Shown piece by piece: positions 27,681-36,084 of a stretch of DNA of 64,000 nucleotides (position 1 is its first letter; the number at the start of each line of letters is the position of its first letter). The notes below the pieces were generated by a model that had not been told where the DNA came from, ran no database searches, and saw nothing but the letters and a program-made list of their open reading frames with translations. Origin of the DNA: Palsa-506 sp963707065 (GTDB taxonomy: Bacteria > Actinomycetota > Actinomycetes > Streptosporangiales > Streptosporangiaceae); the NCBI GenBank assembly GCA_963707065.1, contig CAVPPJ010000013.1, forward strand, positions 558,001 through 622,000. Direction: 5' to 3'. The position numbers and the translations under genes are program-made.

Positions 27681-29231
27681 TTGGCGGGGAATGAGGGTGA
27701 AGGGTACGGCTCGGTGCGGCTTGCTTCGGCCGCCGGTCGTTGGGTGCTGGCGGTGGCGGTGCTGGGCGAGGCGATGATTCTGCTGGAGGCGACGGTTGTC
27801 AACGTGGCGTTGCCGACGATCGGCCGTGATCTCGGCGCGGGCGTCACGGGGTTGCAGTGGACGCTGAACGGCTACGTGCTTACGCTCGCGGCGCTTGTCC
27901 TGGTGGGCGGTTCGCTCAGCGATATCTACGGCCGGCGTCGCATATTCATCCTGGGGGTGGTGGTCTTCGTGGCCGCGTCGGCGCTTTGCGCGGCCGCCCC
28001 GACGATCGGGCTGCTCGTTGTTGCCCGGTTCATTCAGGGGATTGGGGGGGCTCTCCTTACACCGGGGAGCCTAGCGATCATCGACGCGGTCTTTCATCCC
28101 GATGATCGCACCCGGGCGATCGGTGCGTGGGCAGGTCTGGGTGCGGTCGCGGGCGCGATTGGCCCCACCGTCGGCGGGTACCTGACCGACGCGGTGTCGT
28201 GGCGCGCGGTCTTCCTGATCAATCTTCCGCTGGGGGTTTTCGTCGTCATAGCGGCGGTTCTCCATGTGCCAGAGACCCGGGACCCGACGCGTGCTGGCGG
28301 CCTGGATCTGCGCGGCGCCGCGCTCGCCACGCTGGCCATCGCGGGTGTGTGCTTTGCGCTGATCGAGGCGTCCGGGGGCCTGACACCAGCGGTGATTGCC
28401 GCCTCGGCCGTCGGCCTGGCCGCCGCAGCTGCCTTTGTCGCCGTTGAGCGGCGGGCCAGGAACCCTATGCTTCCACTGGAGTTGTTCCGCTCCCGCCAAT
28501 TCGCCAGCGCCAACCTGCTCGCGCTGGTCACCTACGCGGCGCTCGGCGGCGTGATCTTCCTGTTCGTCGCGTTCCTGCAGGTCACACTCGGCTACACGGC
28601 ACTTCAAGCCGGTGCCGCCACACTGCCGATCACCTTGCTGCTACTGACCCTGTCCACCCCATCGGGGGCGATCGCCCAGCGAATCGGCCCACGGATACCG
28701 CTGACGATCGGAGCTGTCCTGGCCGGTGCGGGACTGCTGCTGATGGCACAGATTCACCCCGGCGACAGGTACCTCCCCGCGGTGTTGCCCTCGCTGATCG
28801 TATTCGGGGTCGGTCTCGCCGCGCTGATCACCCCGATCACCGCGACGGTCCTGGCGAGCGTCGATTCACGGCACTCCGGGATCGCTTCCGCCGTTAACAA
28901 CGCGCTCTCGCGCCTCGGTCAAATGATCGCGGTTGCCGCCCTTCCCCTGGCCGCGGGGCTTTCCGGCTCCGCCTTCGAGGACCCGGCCGCCATGGCAGCC
29001 GGCTTCCCGGTTGCCATGGCCGTTGCCGCAGGGGCGTGTTTCGTAGCCGCGCTGCTCGCCTGGACCACGATCAGCGACGACGTCCTGAGCCGATCCAGTA
29101 CGGACACCCAGCAAGTACCAATGGAACTGTCGCCGTCCCTCAGGCGGCACTGCCCGGTGGCCGGCACCCCGCTTGCCGTGTCCCTGAATTCCCCGCCTAG
29201 TTCCCGCCCGCCGACGGCCAAGGAGACGTGA
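27681..29231 (+). CDS. MFS transporter, DHA2 (14-TM drug:H+ antiporter) type
   Basis: About 516 residues with many membrane segments. The N-terminal segment AVLGEAMILLEATVVNVALP, WTLNGYVLTLAALVLVGG and SDIYGRRRIF are hallmarks of EmrB/QacA-like antiporters (motif A in loop 2-3). Motif C (GAIGPTVGGYLTD) is in segment 5. I prefer TTG 27681 as start because GGAGG lies exactly five bases upstream; in-frame upstream codons have no such site. The protein probably exports amphipathic drugs. No TetR or MarR regulator is adjacent. Bases 27395-27680 upstream show no gene. Confidence 0.85.
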   Translation: MAGNEGEGYGSVRLASAAGRWVLAVAVLGEAMILLEATVVNVALPTIGRDLGAGVTGLQWTLNGYVLTLAALVLVGGSLSDIYGRRRIFILGVVVFVAASALCAAAPTIGLLVVARFIQGIGGALLTPGSLAIIDAVFHPDDRTRAIGAWAGLGAVAGAIGPTVGGYLTDAVSWRAVFLINLPLGVFVVIAAVLHVPETRDPTRAGGLDLRGAALATLAIAGVCFALIEASGGLTPAVIAASAVGLAAAAAFVAVERRARNPMLPLELFRSRQFASANLLALVTYAALGGVIFLFVAFLQVTLGYTALQAGAATLPITLLLLTLSTPSGAIAQRIGPRIPLTIGAVLAGAGLLLMAQIHPGDRYLPAVLPSLIVFGVGLAALITPITATVLASVDSRHSGIASAVNNALSRLGQMIAVAALPLAAGLSGSAFEDPAAMAAGFPVAMAVAAGACFVAALLAWTTISDDVLSRSSTDTQQVPMELSPSLRRHCPVAGTPLAVSLNSPPSSRPPTAKET

Positions 29232-29344
29232 CTGTCGGCCAGCGGAACCCATCACGGGCCAGCTCTGCATGATGAGCGGGCTCGACATCGCCGTACTCTG
29301 GGCAGGCGCTCGCGTGGATAGCAGCTGAGGGGAACTGATCTTCC

Positions 29345-29740
29345 ATGACCAGGTACGTGATCGGTCCGGACGTCGCCATTCGACTCGCTCACGACGAGGC
29401 CGTGATTCGCGACGAACATCAGATCCTGGCCCCCGCGCTTCTTCGCTCGCAACTGCTGTCGCTTCTCTACCAGGCAGTACGCCGTGGTGAGATGACCAGG
29501 AAGGATGCCGAGCGGCAGCTTAACTACGTCCGGGGGCTACGGATCCGGCTGCTCGGAGACCGCGTGCTTCAGAACGTCGCATGGAAGGCCGCTGGCCTGC
29601 TCGGGTGGCCTGACACCTTTGACGCCGAATACATCGCTCTGACCCAGCTTCACGCCGACGCGTTGATCACCCTCGATCGGCAACTCGCCCATGCTGTGAA
29701 GGATCTGGTGAGGGTCGCACCTATCGAGGCGCTGTACTAA
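29345..29740 (+). CDS. PIN-domain protein (VapC-like toxin family), no antitoxin seen
   Basis: 131 residues with the PIN fold pattern. Acidic residues are Asp9 (IGPDVAIRLA), Asp93/Glu95 (FDAEYIALT) and Asp111 (ALITLDRQLA). The helix that usually carries a conserved Glu reads LRSQLLSLLYQ, with Gln36 in the expected place. VapC toxins are Mg-dependent ribonucleases, normally encoded after a small antitoxin. Only 113 bases separate it from the MFS gene, too little for a normal antitoxin, so it is an orphan. An upstream GAGGGG is a weak ribosome-binding site. Confidence 0.7.
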   Translation: MTRYVIGPDVAIRLAHDEAVIRDEHQILAPALLRSQLLSLLYQAVRRGEMTRKDAERQLNYVRGLRIRLLGDRVLQNVAWKAAGLLGWPDTFDAEYIALTQLHADALITLDRQLAHAVKDLVRVAPIEALY

Positions 29741-29874
29741 CCGAAGCAGAACTTACGAACGGCACTGCCACGCGAATGTCCTCTCTTCCGCCGGTTGGTG
29801 CCACACGTGTGTGCCACTCATTTCTTGCCTACGTGTGTGGGATCCAGGACGGGCGGTGCGTGCATGACCGCCAC

Positions 29875-30610
29875 TCAGCGCGCGTCGAGGAACGGCGTGA
29901 TCAACGCGAGCACTTCGCGCGGGCCGCCGTGTCACGCCGACGTGCGTGGTCCCGGGGAGCACGGCGAGCTGCGCGTCCGGCAGGAGCCCGAACATCTCCA
30001 CCACATCTGGCAGCGGTGAGAAGTCGCGGTCGCCGAAGATCAGCAGGGTCGGCGCCTGCAGTGATCGCAGCTCGCCGGTCCACCCCGGGAACTCGTGCAC
30101 CATGGTCGACGTTTTGGCCGCGAACTCGTCGAAGTGCGCGGGGTCGGGAGCGACCGCGTCGTAGGCGTCGCGCATCGCCTGGAAGTCGGCGGGCGTCGGC
30201 ATGCGGTCGTCGTCGAGTGGTGCGCTCTCCCGGCCCGGCGGGCGGTGGGCGTCCGCCGAGGCGGCGATCAGCTTGCCGACCCGGGCGGGCGCGCCGAGCG
30301 CGACCGCGTACGCGACGAGACCGCCGAGGCTGAAACCGAGCAGATCGGCCTCGGCGATCCCCAGCTGGTCGAGCAGCGCGACGACGTCACCGGCCAGCGC
30401 CTCGATCGTCATCGCGCGGCCGGTGTCGGCGGTGTGCCCGTGGCCCTGCAGCTCCACCGCGATCACCTGCCTGCTCGCGGCAAGGGGTTCGAGCAGCGGC
30501 CCGAAATTGAGGTCGATGGTCATCAGGCCACCGTGGAGCAGGACCAGTGGCCTTCCACTGCCGCGGATCTCGTAGTAGAGCTGCAGGCCGTTCACCGGTG
30601 CGTACGCCAT
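29875..30610 (-). pseudogene. Alpha/beta hydrolase with C-terminal frameshift
   Basis: The N-terminal 225 residues form a complete alpha/beta hydrolase: oxyanion-region HGG in VLLHGGLMTID, nucleophile elbow GFSLGG, acid strand LLIFGDRD and catalytic His in PGTTHVGVT. At 29917-29926 the frame shifts by one base. In the shifted frame the expected tail REVLALITPFLDAR ends with TGA at 29875-29877. As written, the reading frame instead runs on to 29753 with an unrelated Arg-rich tail. The catalytic residues all lie before the break, so the protein could still work, or the break could be a base-calling error. Substrate unknown. Confidence 0.75.
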
Positions 30611-30885
30611 GACCGGTATGACGGTACGCGGCCCGCGAACTCATCGCCAAGCTCCGCGCATGCCGCAGAGCCGCACGTAGCCGTGACGCGCCGATGCGAC
30701 TGCTCGACGCGAGCGAGGTGTACGACCCGACTTTTATCAAGCTAGCGCCCCCCACCCGCCGTTGTTGATCTTGGTTAGGGCCTCGTGGAGGTCGTCGGGA
30801 GAGGGTCAGCGGCGGTGATGACGTGGTCATCGTGCGTCTTCTGGTCAGGTGCCTCTGTCATTGCTGTCCTTTCGTTCCGGTGGCG

Positions 30886-31425
30886 TCAGCGCGCGGCGAG
30901 CGTCGCGTCAAGATCCCGGTAGACCGGCCAGTTGGCGGCGATGTCAGGGGCGACCGCTGCGATGGCCGCGAGGGCCGCGTCCTGATCTTGCTTGGTGCGC
31001 ACTTCCTCCATACCGAAGTACTGCACCAGGGCGAGCGTTCCGCCGGGAACAAGCACGTCAGCGGCCCGCTGCCAGCTGACCTCGGGGTCAACCCAGTGAA
31101 ACGCAGACGCGGAGAACACGGCCCGGAACCGCTCGCGGGGAAGCCGGGCGTCCTCGAACTGAGCGTCCACGAACTCCACGTCTCCGGCACCTTCCAGGTT
31201 CTGCCTGGCCAGCGAAATGAGGCTGGTGCCCGGTTCCAGTGCCGTCACCCGCAGTCCCCGGCCGACCAGGGAACGCGTGAGCTGGCCGCTTCCGCTCCCG
31301 ACCTCCAGCACAGGATCACCGCTCCTGATCCCCGCGACCCGGCAAGCCTGATCGATGAGCTCGTCCGGATATGCCGGACGGTGGCGGTGGTAAACGGCTG
31401 GCGGCCGGGCTCGCGTATGCGCCAC
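30886..31425 (-). pseudogene. C-terminally truncated class I SAM methyltransferase
   Basis: 179 residues. SAM motif I is PVLEVGSGSGQLTRSL, the acidic beta-2 end is VTALEPG and the post-motif region FSASAFHWVDPEVSW matches the UbiE/Methyltransf_11 group. Related proteins are usually near 250 residues and continue well past the point where this one stops (RDLDATLAAR). The N-terminus is also short. Either this is a minimal form or a relic. It sits between the broken hydrolase and the broken AbiEi gene, in a decayed stretch. The 275 bases to its left (30611-30885) contain no recognisable gene. Confidence 0.6.
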
Positions 31426-31428
31426 CAG

Positions 31429-32021
31429 TCATGCGGATTCCGGCGCTAAGGGAAGCTTGATGCCAAGCGCCCGGCGGATCTGTGTGCGGCCCGGCTGGCG
31501 GCTGACCGCGCCGCTGAGCCGCGCGCGTGTCGTCAGCCCCCGCTCCAGGGATTCACGGGCTACCTCACGCACCAGGGACGCCTCGCCGGCCCGCGCCAGA
31601 TCGATCAGGGTGCGCTCCACCGCGGTGACGAGCACGTCGTCCCAGAGCCGCCGCTCGTCCAGGCCTAGATCCTGGTGATGGAGCCGTATCCCAGGACGGG
31701 TGCCGGTGAAGGAACGCGGAACAGTGAGGTGGATGGCGGACGGCATTGCCGAGGCGAGCCCGTACACGACGAGCGCGCTCTCATGGCTGATGGCGCTGGG
31801 GCCTCCCGCCCACAACGTCGCGGCGATCATGTCACCGTGCGAGTGCGGCGGGTAGCTGACCACGCGGTACACGCCGTGCATCACGCGCTCCAGCGCACCC
31901 GAGCCCACGTGGTAGGACAACTGGCGGAGCTCAGGCCCGCCTGGGACGCTTCACGCGTCGTGAAGTAGCCGCCATGCCTGATGGCCAGATCATAGAATGA
32001 CCTGGCCGCGGTTACCTTCAC
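31429..32021 (-). pseudogene. AbiEi-family antitoxin (type IV TA), frameshifted
   Basis: The C-terminal 163 residues (ALERVMHGVYRVVSYPP, HESALVVYGL, LHHQDLGLDERRLW, VTAVERTLIDLARAG) match the AbiEi antitoxin family. The winged-helix start lies upstream in another frame: GTG 32021 begins MKVTAARSFYDLAIRHGG, then YFTTREASQAGLSS. A single missing base at 31921-31930 separates the two parts. AbiEi proteins repress their own promoter and counter the AbiEii nucleotidyltransferase toxin. No AbiEii gene follows; the next gene is a truncated methyltransferase. So the system is an orphan and probably inactive as written. Confidence 0.72.
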
Positions 32022-32057
32022 AGAACTTACAATAAACGTAAGTTTGATTGTTCGCAA
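32019..32057 (-). promoter_or_regulatory. Leaderless promoter with inverted repeat upstream of AbiEi gene
   Basis: Reading leftward: TTGCGA (-35, 32057-32052), 17 bases, TATTGT (-10, 32034-32029), 7 bases, then the GTG at 32021. Transcription would begin at the start codon, so the mRNA is leaderless. An inverted repeat AACTTAC...GTAAGTT (arms 32024-32030 and 32038-32044) overlaps the -10 and spacer. AbiEi antitoxins bind inverted repeats at their own promoters, so this is the natural operator. Confidence 0.6.
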
Positions 32058-32663
32058 AGTTTATCATCAAGAGATGCAATCGAACTCCGGACCTCTTGCA
32101 TGCCATACTCGGCCGCCGCCGGGCGTGGCGGCGTGGCCCTATACGGAGTTCACCTGCGGCTTCTGTGGCTGGGCGTGGTCTGGCGCTGACCGTGCGGGTT
32201 TGCGCGGTGGCCTCGTCGGTCCGGCCATGCCGGACTGCCGCTCGGAATGTCGGAACACCCGGACGTGCTCGTTCTTGACCTGGTCATTCCCGGGCCGGCA
32301 CGCGGCCGGCCGCCAGTCCCCGGCACGTTTCGCGGCGAGCGCCGGCACCGTGTTTGCGCCTGCGCCGGCGGTCAGGTCACTCTCACCGGCCGGATCCGGC
32401 AGAGCGGCTACAGCACCGCGCGCTACCGTCGCGGCCCGGCCCGCACGGCGTCGGACACCTTCAGCTCGGGCCGGCGCGGCGGTCACCTGGAAGACCAAGG
32501 GGCGTGCCGGTAAGGTGCCGCCGAACGACTTGCGCAGCCCGGTGACGGAGACGTGCCTGGCTTGCCGCGTGGTACGGCATGCGCCCATGGTTGGAGCCTG
32601 ACGCAGGTCAAGGCCGAGCCGGCGCTGTCTGGCGAGTGGTTGTCCACGCCCGGCGGCACAGGC
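32058..32663. other. About 600 bases without a confident gene
   Basis: No complete gene is seen. Two short motifs may be relics. On the minus strand near 32520-32550 there is VTGLRKSFGG, like the start of an ABC ATPase. On the plus strand near 32250-32295 there is HPDVLVLDLVIPG, like the phosphorylation strand of a response regulator. Neither continues into its family. The segment looks like decayed DNA between the AbiEi remnant and the glycosyltransferase gene. Confidence 0.35.
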
Positions 32664-33722
32664 TTACGGCACCCCGTGGGCGGTCAGTGCGTTCGCGACC
32701 TCTTGCGTGGTCTGGTCCCAGCCGCGCAGGGTCGACCGCCGCTGTCGTGCGGCGGCCCGTAGCCGGTATCGGTGTCGCTCGTCACCCAGCCAGTCTCCGA
32801 GCGCGGCGGCGAGGGCAGCCGGATCGCCGGGAGGGACCAGCTGGCCGGGCCGGGTGCCATCGGCGGTGGAGCCGAGCGCTTCGGGTAGCCCGCCGACAGC
32901 GGCGGCTATGACGGGTAGGCCGTGGGCGAGCGCTTCGGTGACGGTCATGCCGTAGGCCTCCGACCGGGACGGCGCGACGAGCAGGTCGGCGGTGGTGTAT
33001 GCGTGGCTGAGCGCCGCGCCGGTCAGGACGCCGGTGAGCCGGACGCGGTGGCCGTAGCCGAGGCGCGCGATACGGGCCTGCAATTGCTCGACGAAGTCCG
33101 GGTCGCGGTCGAGCGGTCCGGCCAGCACGCAATGCCAGTCCCGCTCAGGAAGGTCGGCGAGCGCCTCGACGAGGAGGTCCTGCCCCTTGTGGCGGCTGAG
33201 GACTCCGACGCAGAACAGGTGGCCGCGGACGGGCCGGGCCGGGGCAGCGACCCGATCGACGCCGGGCCGGGCGACGTGCACCTGGCGGGCCGGGATCGCG
33301 TATCGGGTCAGTACCTGCTGGCGGGTCCATTCGCTGGTAGCGACCACGCCGGTGGCCGCGCGGAGCACGACCCGTTCGGAGCGCTGCACGCTGGCATCAT
33401 GGTGTGCGTCGAGGACGGTGGCCGGTGGCATGTGCAGCAGCACTGTCATTCGTATCCGGCCGGTGTGTGGCAGCAACTGCGCGGCGGCCGGCGAGGCGAT
33501 GAGCCCGTCGATCAGGACGGTGGCACCGTCGGGGATGGCGGAAACGATGCGGGCCAGGTCGGCGCGGGCGCCCGGGCCGGGTACCGGCCACGCCGCGGCG
33601 ACGGTCGTGACCAGCACATCCCATCCGGCCTCGGCCATTCCGGCGCAGACGCGCCGGTCGTAGATGTTGCCGCCGGTAGGCTGGCCGGGATCGTCGAACC
33701 CCTCGGGGGCTATTACATGCAC
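32664..33722 (-). CDS. GT4 family glycosyltransferase (second copy type)
   Basis: 352 residues from GTG 33722 (MHVIAPEGFDDPGQPTGG). A Gly-rich donor loop is at the N-terminus (TGGNIYDRRV). The C-terminal domain starts near HLFCVGVLSRHKGQDLL and has the EX7E motif EAYGMTVTE followed by HGLPVIAAAVGGLPE. It is a retaining GT-B enzyme. The 5' end and upstream region are duplicated at 35041-35155, where the copy is dead. Methyltransferase and SRPBCC genes lie just upstream on the same strand. With the GT4 gene at 2391 it is one of two such enzymes near PTPS genes. Confidence 0.87.
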   Translation of the reverse strand: MHVIAPEGFDDPGQPTGGNIYDRRVCAGMAEAGWDVLVTTVAAAWPVPGPGARADLARIVSAIPDGATVLIDGLIASPAAAQLLPHTGRIRMTVLLHMPPATVLDAHHDASVQRSERVVLRAATGVVATSEWTRQQVLTRYAIPARQVHVARPGVDRVAAPARPVRGHLFCVGVLSRHKGQDLLVEALADLPERDWHCVLAGPLDRDPDFVEQLQARIARLGYGHRVRLTGVLTGAALSHAYTTADLLVAPSRSEAYGMTVTEALAHGLPVIAAAVGGLPEALGSTADGTRPGQLVPPGDPAALAAALGDWLGDERHRYRLRAAARQRRSTLRGWDQTTQEVANALTAHGVP

Positions 33723-33796
33723 CCGCTCGATATTCCGGCCCTCCAGAGTACCTGCCGCACCGAGCCAGCTTCCGGCCTGCGGCCGAGCTGAACCTT
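33681..33796. repeat. Direct repeat copy A (GT gene 5' end plus leader)
   Basis: About 116 bases that match 35041-35155 at roughly 80-85 % by eye. The shared part includes the first 14 codons of the glycosyltransferase gene (GFDDPGQP conserved), its GTG start and some 75 bases upstream, including the ribosome-binding-site stretch CTGGAGGGCCGG. Confidence 0.75.
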
Positions 33797-33806
33797 CCCC
33801 GCGGTC

Positions 33807-34535
33807 CTATACCGAAGGTCCAGGGCCGCGGGACCCGGCAGCGAGGAATGCGGTTCCGAAGAACAACTCGGTCCAGGAGGGGTCGGCCAGTTCTTCCTCC
33901 ATGGCTACGCGGATCGCCTCCCACGGACGGCGCATGGTCCACTCATCTATGGCGGCGAAAGGCCGCACAATTGCGGTTCCGAGCTGCGCTAGCCACCCAG
34001 GCGTATTGTCGGGAACCTTGAGGTCCAGCACGACCCAGCGTCCCCCTCCGGAGAGGGCCGCGGCGCCGTGGGCGATGACCTCTGCGCACTCGGGTACCTG
34101 CGACAGGGCGTACGTGGACAGGATCGCGTCGACCTCGGCTGGGAAGTCGAAGTCGGCCGCGTCGGCTTGCACGAGGCTGATATTGCCCCAGCCGTTCGCC
34201 TCTATCCGGTCCTGGGCCTGGGCGAGCATCGCGTCGGTCAGATCGACGCCGACGATCCGGCCGCCGGGACCGATCGCCTCCTCAATCAGCGGGAAGTTCA
34301 GACCCGTGCCGCAGGCGATATCGATCACGCTGTCACCCGCGCGAAGGCCGAGCGCTTGTACGGCCTGGAGCCGTTGTCCCCGCTGGGGGTAGCCGGGCGC
34401 GGGATACAGCCGGGAAGTGATGTCGTAGTGCTTCGCCTTCTTGCGGTATGTCTCGATCAGGTGCTCTCGGGTACGGTCGATCTGGCTCACGGTGTGCTCC
34501 TCGATCTCGTTAGCGTCGCCGTAGAACCGCGCCAC
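33807..34535 (-). CDS. Class I SAM-dependent methyltransferase (UbiE-like)
   Basis: 242 residues. SAM motif I is VIDIACGTGLNFPLIEE, followed by IVGVDLTDAML. Motif II sits in DAILSTYALSQVPE, and the product strand in GGRWVVLDLKVPD. The N-terminal YRKKAKHYDITSRLYP is typical of UbiE/COQ5-related enzymes. It precedes the GT4 gene on the same strand; the repeat-containing spacer lies between. An SRPBCC gene is 5 bases upstream. The methyl acceptor is unknown, but the setting suggests a tailoring step for the locus product. Confidence 0.86.
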   Translation of the reverse strand: MARFYGDANEIEEHTVSQIDRTREHLIETYRKKAKHYDITSRLYPAPGYPQRGQRLQAVQALGLRAGDSVIDIACGTGLNFPLIEEAIGPGGRIVGVDLTDAMLAQAQDRIEANGWGNISLVQADAADFDFPAEVDAILSTYALSQVPECAEVIAHGAAALSGGGRWVVLDLKVPDNTPGWLAQLGTAIVRPFAAIDEWTMRRPWEAIRVAMEEELADPSWTELFFGTAFLAAGSRGPGPSV

Positions 34536-34540
34536 CCCAT

Positions 34541-35008
34541 CTAAGACTCCGCGCCTTCCCGCGCAGCGGACTCGACAGCAGCCTTGATCGCCACCATCTC
34601 GAGATCGCTCACGCGCTGAACTCTGCCTTTGAGACTGCCGGCCGGGATGGCACGCATGATGCCCGCGAGGTCGACCTCAATCCACATCATGGCGTCGGTC
34701 TGCTTATCGTCCACCGGCTCGAGTTCCATTCCCCAGCGCGCTGCGGAAGTACCCATTGGCCCGGCGAACGCCACATGACTGGGCGCCTCGACAGCGGTCA
34801 CCCCCTGGCTCCGGCCGCGGCTCGACCCGAGTATCCCCTTCGCCCGTTGCTCCACCCGCGAGCCGGGCTGAAGCGGACCTCCTCCGCGAACCCGGCATTC
34901 GAGAACCGTCGGCGCCCACTCCGGCCAGCGTCCGACATCACAGACATACGCCCACACCTCACGGACGCCGCTGGCGATTGTTATGCGGCTCTCGGTTCTG
35001 AATGTCAT
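34541..35008 (-). CDS. SRPBCC (START-like) ligand-binding protein
   Basis: About 155 residues from ATG 35008 (MTFRTESRITIASG); a start at 35035 is possible. The helix-grip pattern is visible: VREVWAYVCDVGRWPEWAPT, GSRVEQRAKG, PSHVAFAGPMG and the long C-terminal helix SDLEMVAIKAAVESAAREG. Polyketide cyclase/dehydrase-like members bind hydrophobic ligands or help ring formation. It is 5 bases upstream of the methyltransferase gene, so the two are probably co-transcribed. A GAGGAG site lies about 10 bases upstream of the start. Confidence 0.8.
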   Translation of the reverse strand: MTFRTESRITIASGVREVWAYVCDVGRWPEWAPTVLECRVRGGGPLQPGSRVEQRAKGILGSSRGRSQGVTAVEAPSHVAFAGPMGTSAARWGMELEPVDDKQTDAMMWIEVDLAGIMRAIPAGSLKGRVQRVSDLEMVAIKAAVESAAREGAES

Positions 35009-35040
35009 CGGGCGGACGCTCCTCATGCTCGTCAAGTCGG

Positions 35041-35155
35041 CTGGCCGGGATCGTCGAAGCCCCGGGACCTAGTACATGCACCCGCCCGGTACTCCGGCCC
35101 TCCAGACCGCCTGCCGCACCGAGCCAGCTTCCACCCGGCGGCCGGGCTGAACCTC
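35041..35155. repeat. Direct repeat copy B (dead GT gene start)
   Basis: Second copy of the 33681-33796 segment. Read leftward, GTG CAT GTA is kept, but a one-base loss moves the conserved Phe-Asp-Asp-Pro-Gly-Gln-Pro codons out of frame, and the sequence then runs into the leader of the SRPBCC gene. It is the beginning of a lost glycosyltransferase gene or a copied leader. The rest of the 35009-35322 interval holds no gene. Confidence 0.7.
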
Positions 35156-35322
35156 ACCCGCCGCCGATCCGTCTTACCTGGCACAGGATGGTACGTAGCA
35201 GCGGTGGACGCGGTTCAACCCAAACGATTGGCGTCCGCTCGACACCAGCGCGGCGCGGCAAGTAGCTCTGCCGGGCCGGGTGGCACCGGCTCCGCCGGGC
35301 CAGACACCGTGCGGGAGCTGAT

Positions 35323-36084
35323 GTGAGACAGGATCAGCAAGCACCGTTCTTGGCGGCGCTTGAGCGGGCCCGGGCGACCGCCTACCCCGCGGGCGAGTAT
35401 GTAGGCCAGCAGAGCTTCATGCGGGCGAGCGAGGTCCGGACGCTGGCTCACCAGGCCCGGATCGGCACCGGCGTCTCCGTGCTCGACCTGTGCTGCGGGG
35501 CGGCCGGCCCTGGCCGGATGATCACGGCGGAGTCGGGATGCCGCTACCTGGGTGTCGATCACTCCGCCAGCGCACTGGCCACGGCCCAGGAGCTGGCCGG
35601 GAATCTACCGTGCCGCTTCGAGCAAGCTCACCTCCCGCCGCTGCCCGAGGGCCGCTTCGAGGTGGTACTCCTGCTGGAGACGATGCTGGCCTTCGCCGAC
35701 AAGGAGGCCTTGGTGGGTGAGGTGGCGCGCGTGCTGGAGCCGGGCGGGCGTTTCGCTTTCACGGTCGAGGAAGGCCGGCCGCTCACCCAGCAGGAGCGGG
35801 CGCGGATGCCCGGCGCCGATACCGTCTGGCTCATCGAGCTGGCGGAGTTGACGGGCGTGCTGCGCGAGGCGGGGTTGACCGTGATCTGGCGGCAGGAGTA
35901 CAGCTCCTCGCATCACGCGACAGCGACGGCGCTGCTTCGCTGTTATCGGGCTGATTCACCCCAGATCGCCGACCAGACCGGGACGCAGGCCACCGCCGAG
36001 CTGATCACAGCTCATCAGCTGTGGAGTGACTGGCTCGGCAGCGGCCGGGTGCGCAAGTTCGCGATGGTAGCCGAGAAGCAGTGA
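35323..36084 (+). CDS. Class I SAM-dependent methyltransferase
   Basis: 253 residues. SAM motif I reads VLDLCCGAAGPGRM, followed by YLGVDHSASALATAQ. Motif II region is VVLLLETMLAFADKEAL, and LEPGGRFAFTVEEGRP follows, as in Methyltransf_11/25 enzymes. The stop overlaps the next methyltransferase start (GTGA), so the two are co-translated. It is divergent from the SRPBCC/methyltransferase/GT4 group and may share a promoter region at 35156-35322. Substrate unknown. Confidence 0.86.
   Translation: MRQDQQAPFLAALERARATAYPAGEYVGQQSFMRASEVRTLAHQARIGTGVSVLDLCCGAAGPGRMITAESGCRYLGVDHSASALATAQELAGNLPCRFEQAHLPPLPEGRFEVVLLLETMLAFADKEALVGEVARVLEPGGRFAFTVEEGRPLTQQERARMPGADTVWLIELAELTGVLREAGLTVIWRQEYSSSHHATATALLRCYRADSPQIADQTGTQATAELITAHQLWSDWLGSGRVRKFAMVAEKQ

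Noticed and set aside
30740..30790. Minus-strand tail DLHEALTKINNGGWGALA
   Set aside because: Only 18 codons after an upstream stop; could be a relic but nothing supports a gene.
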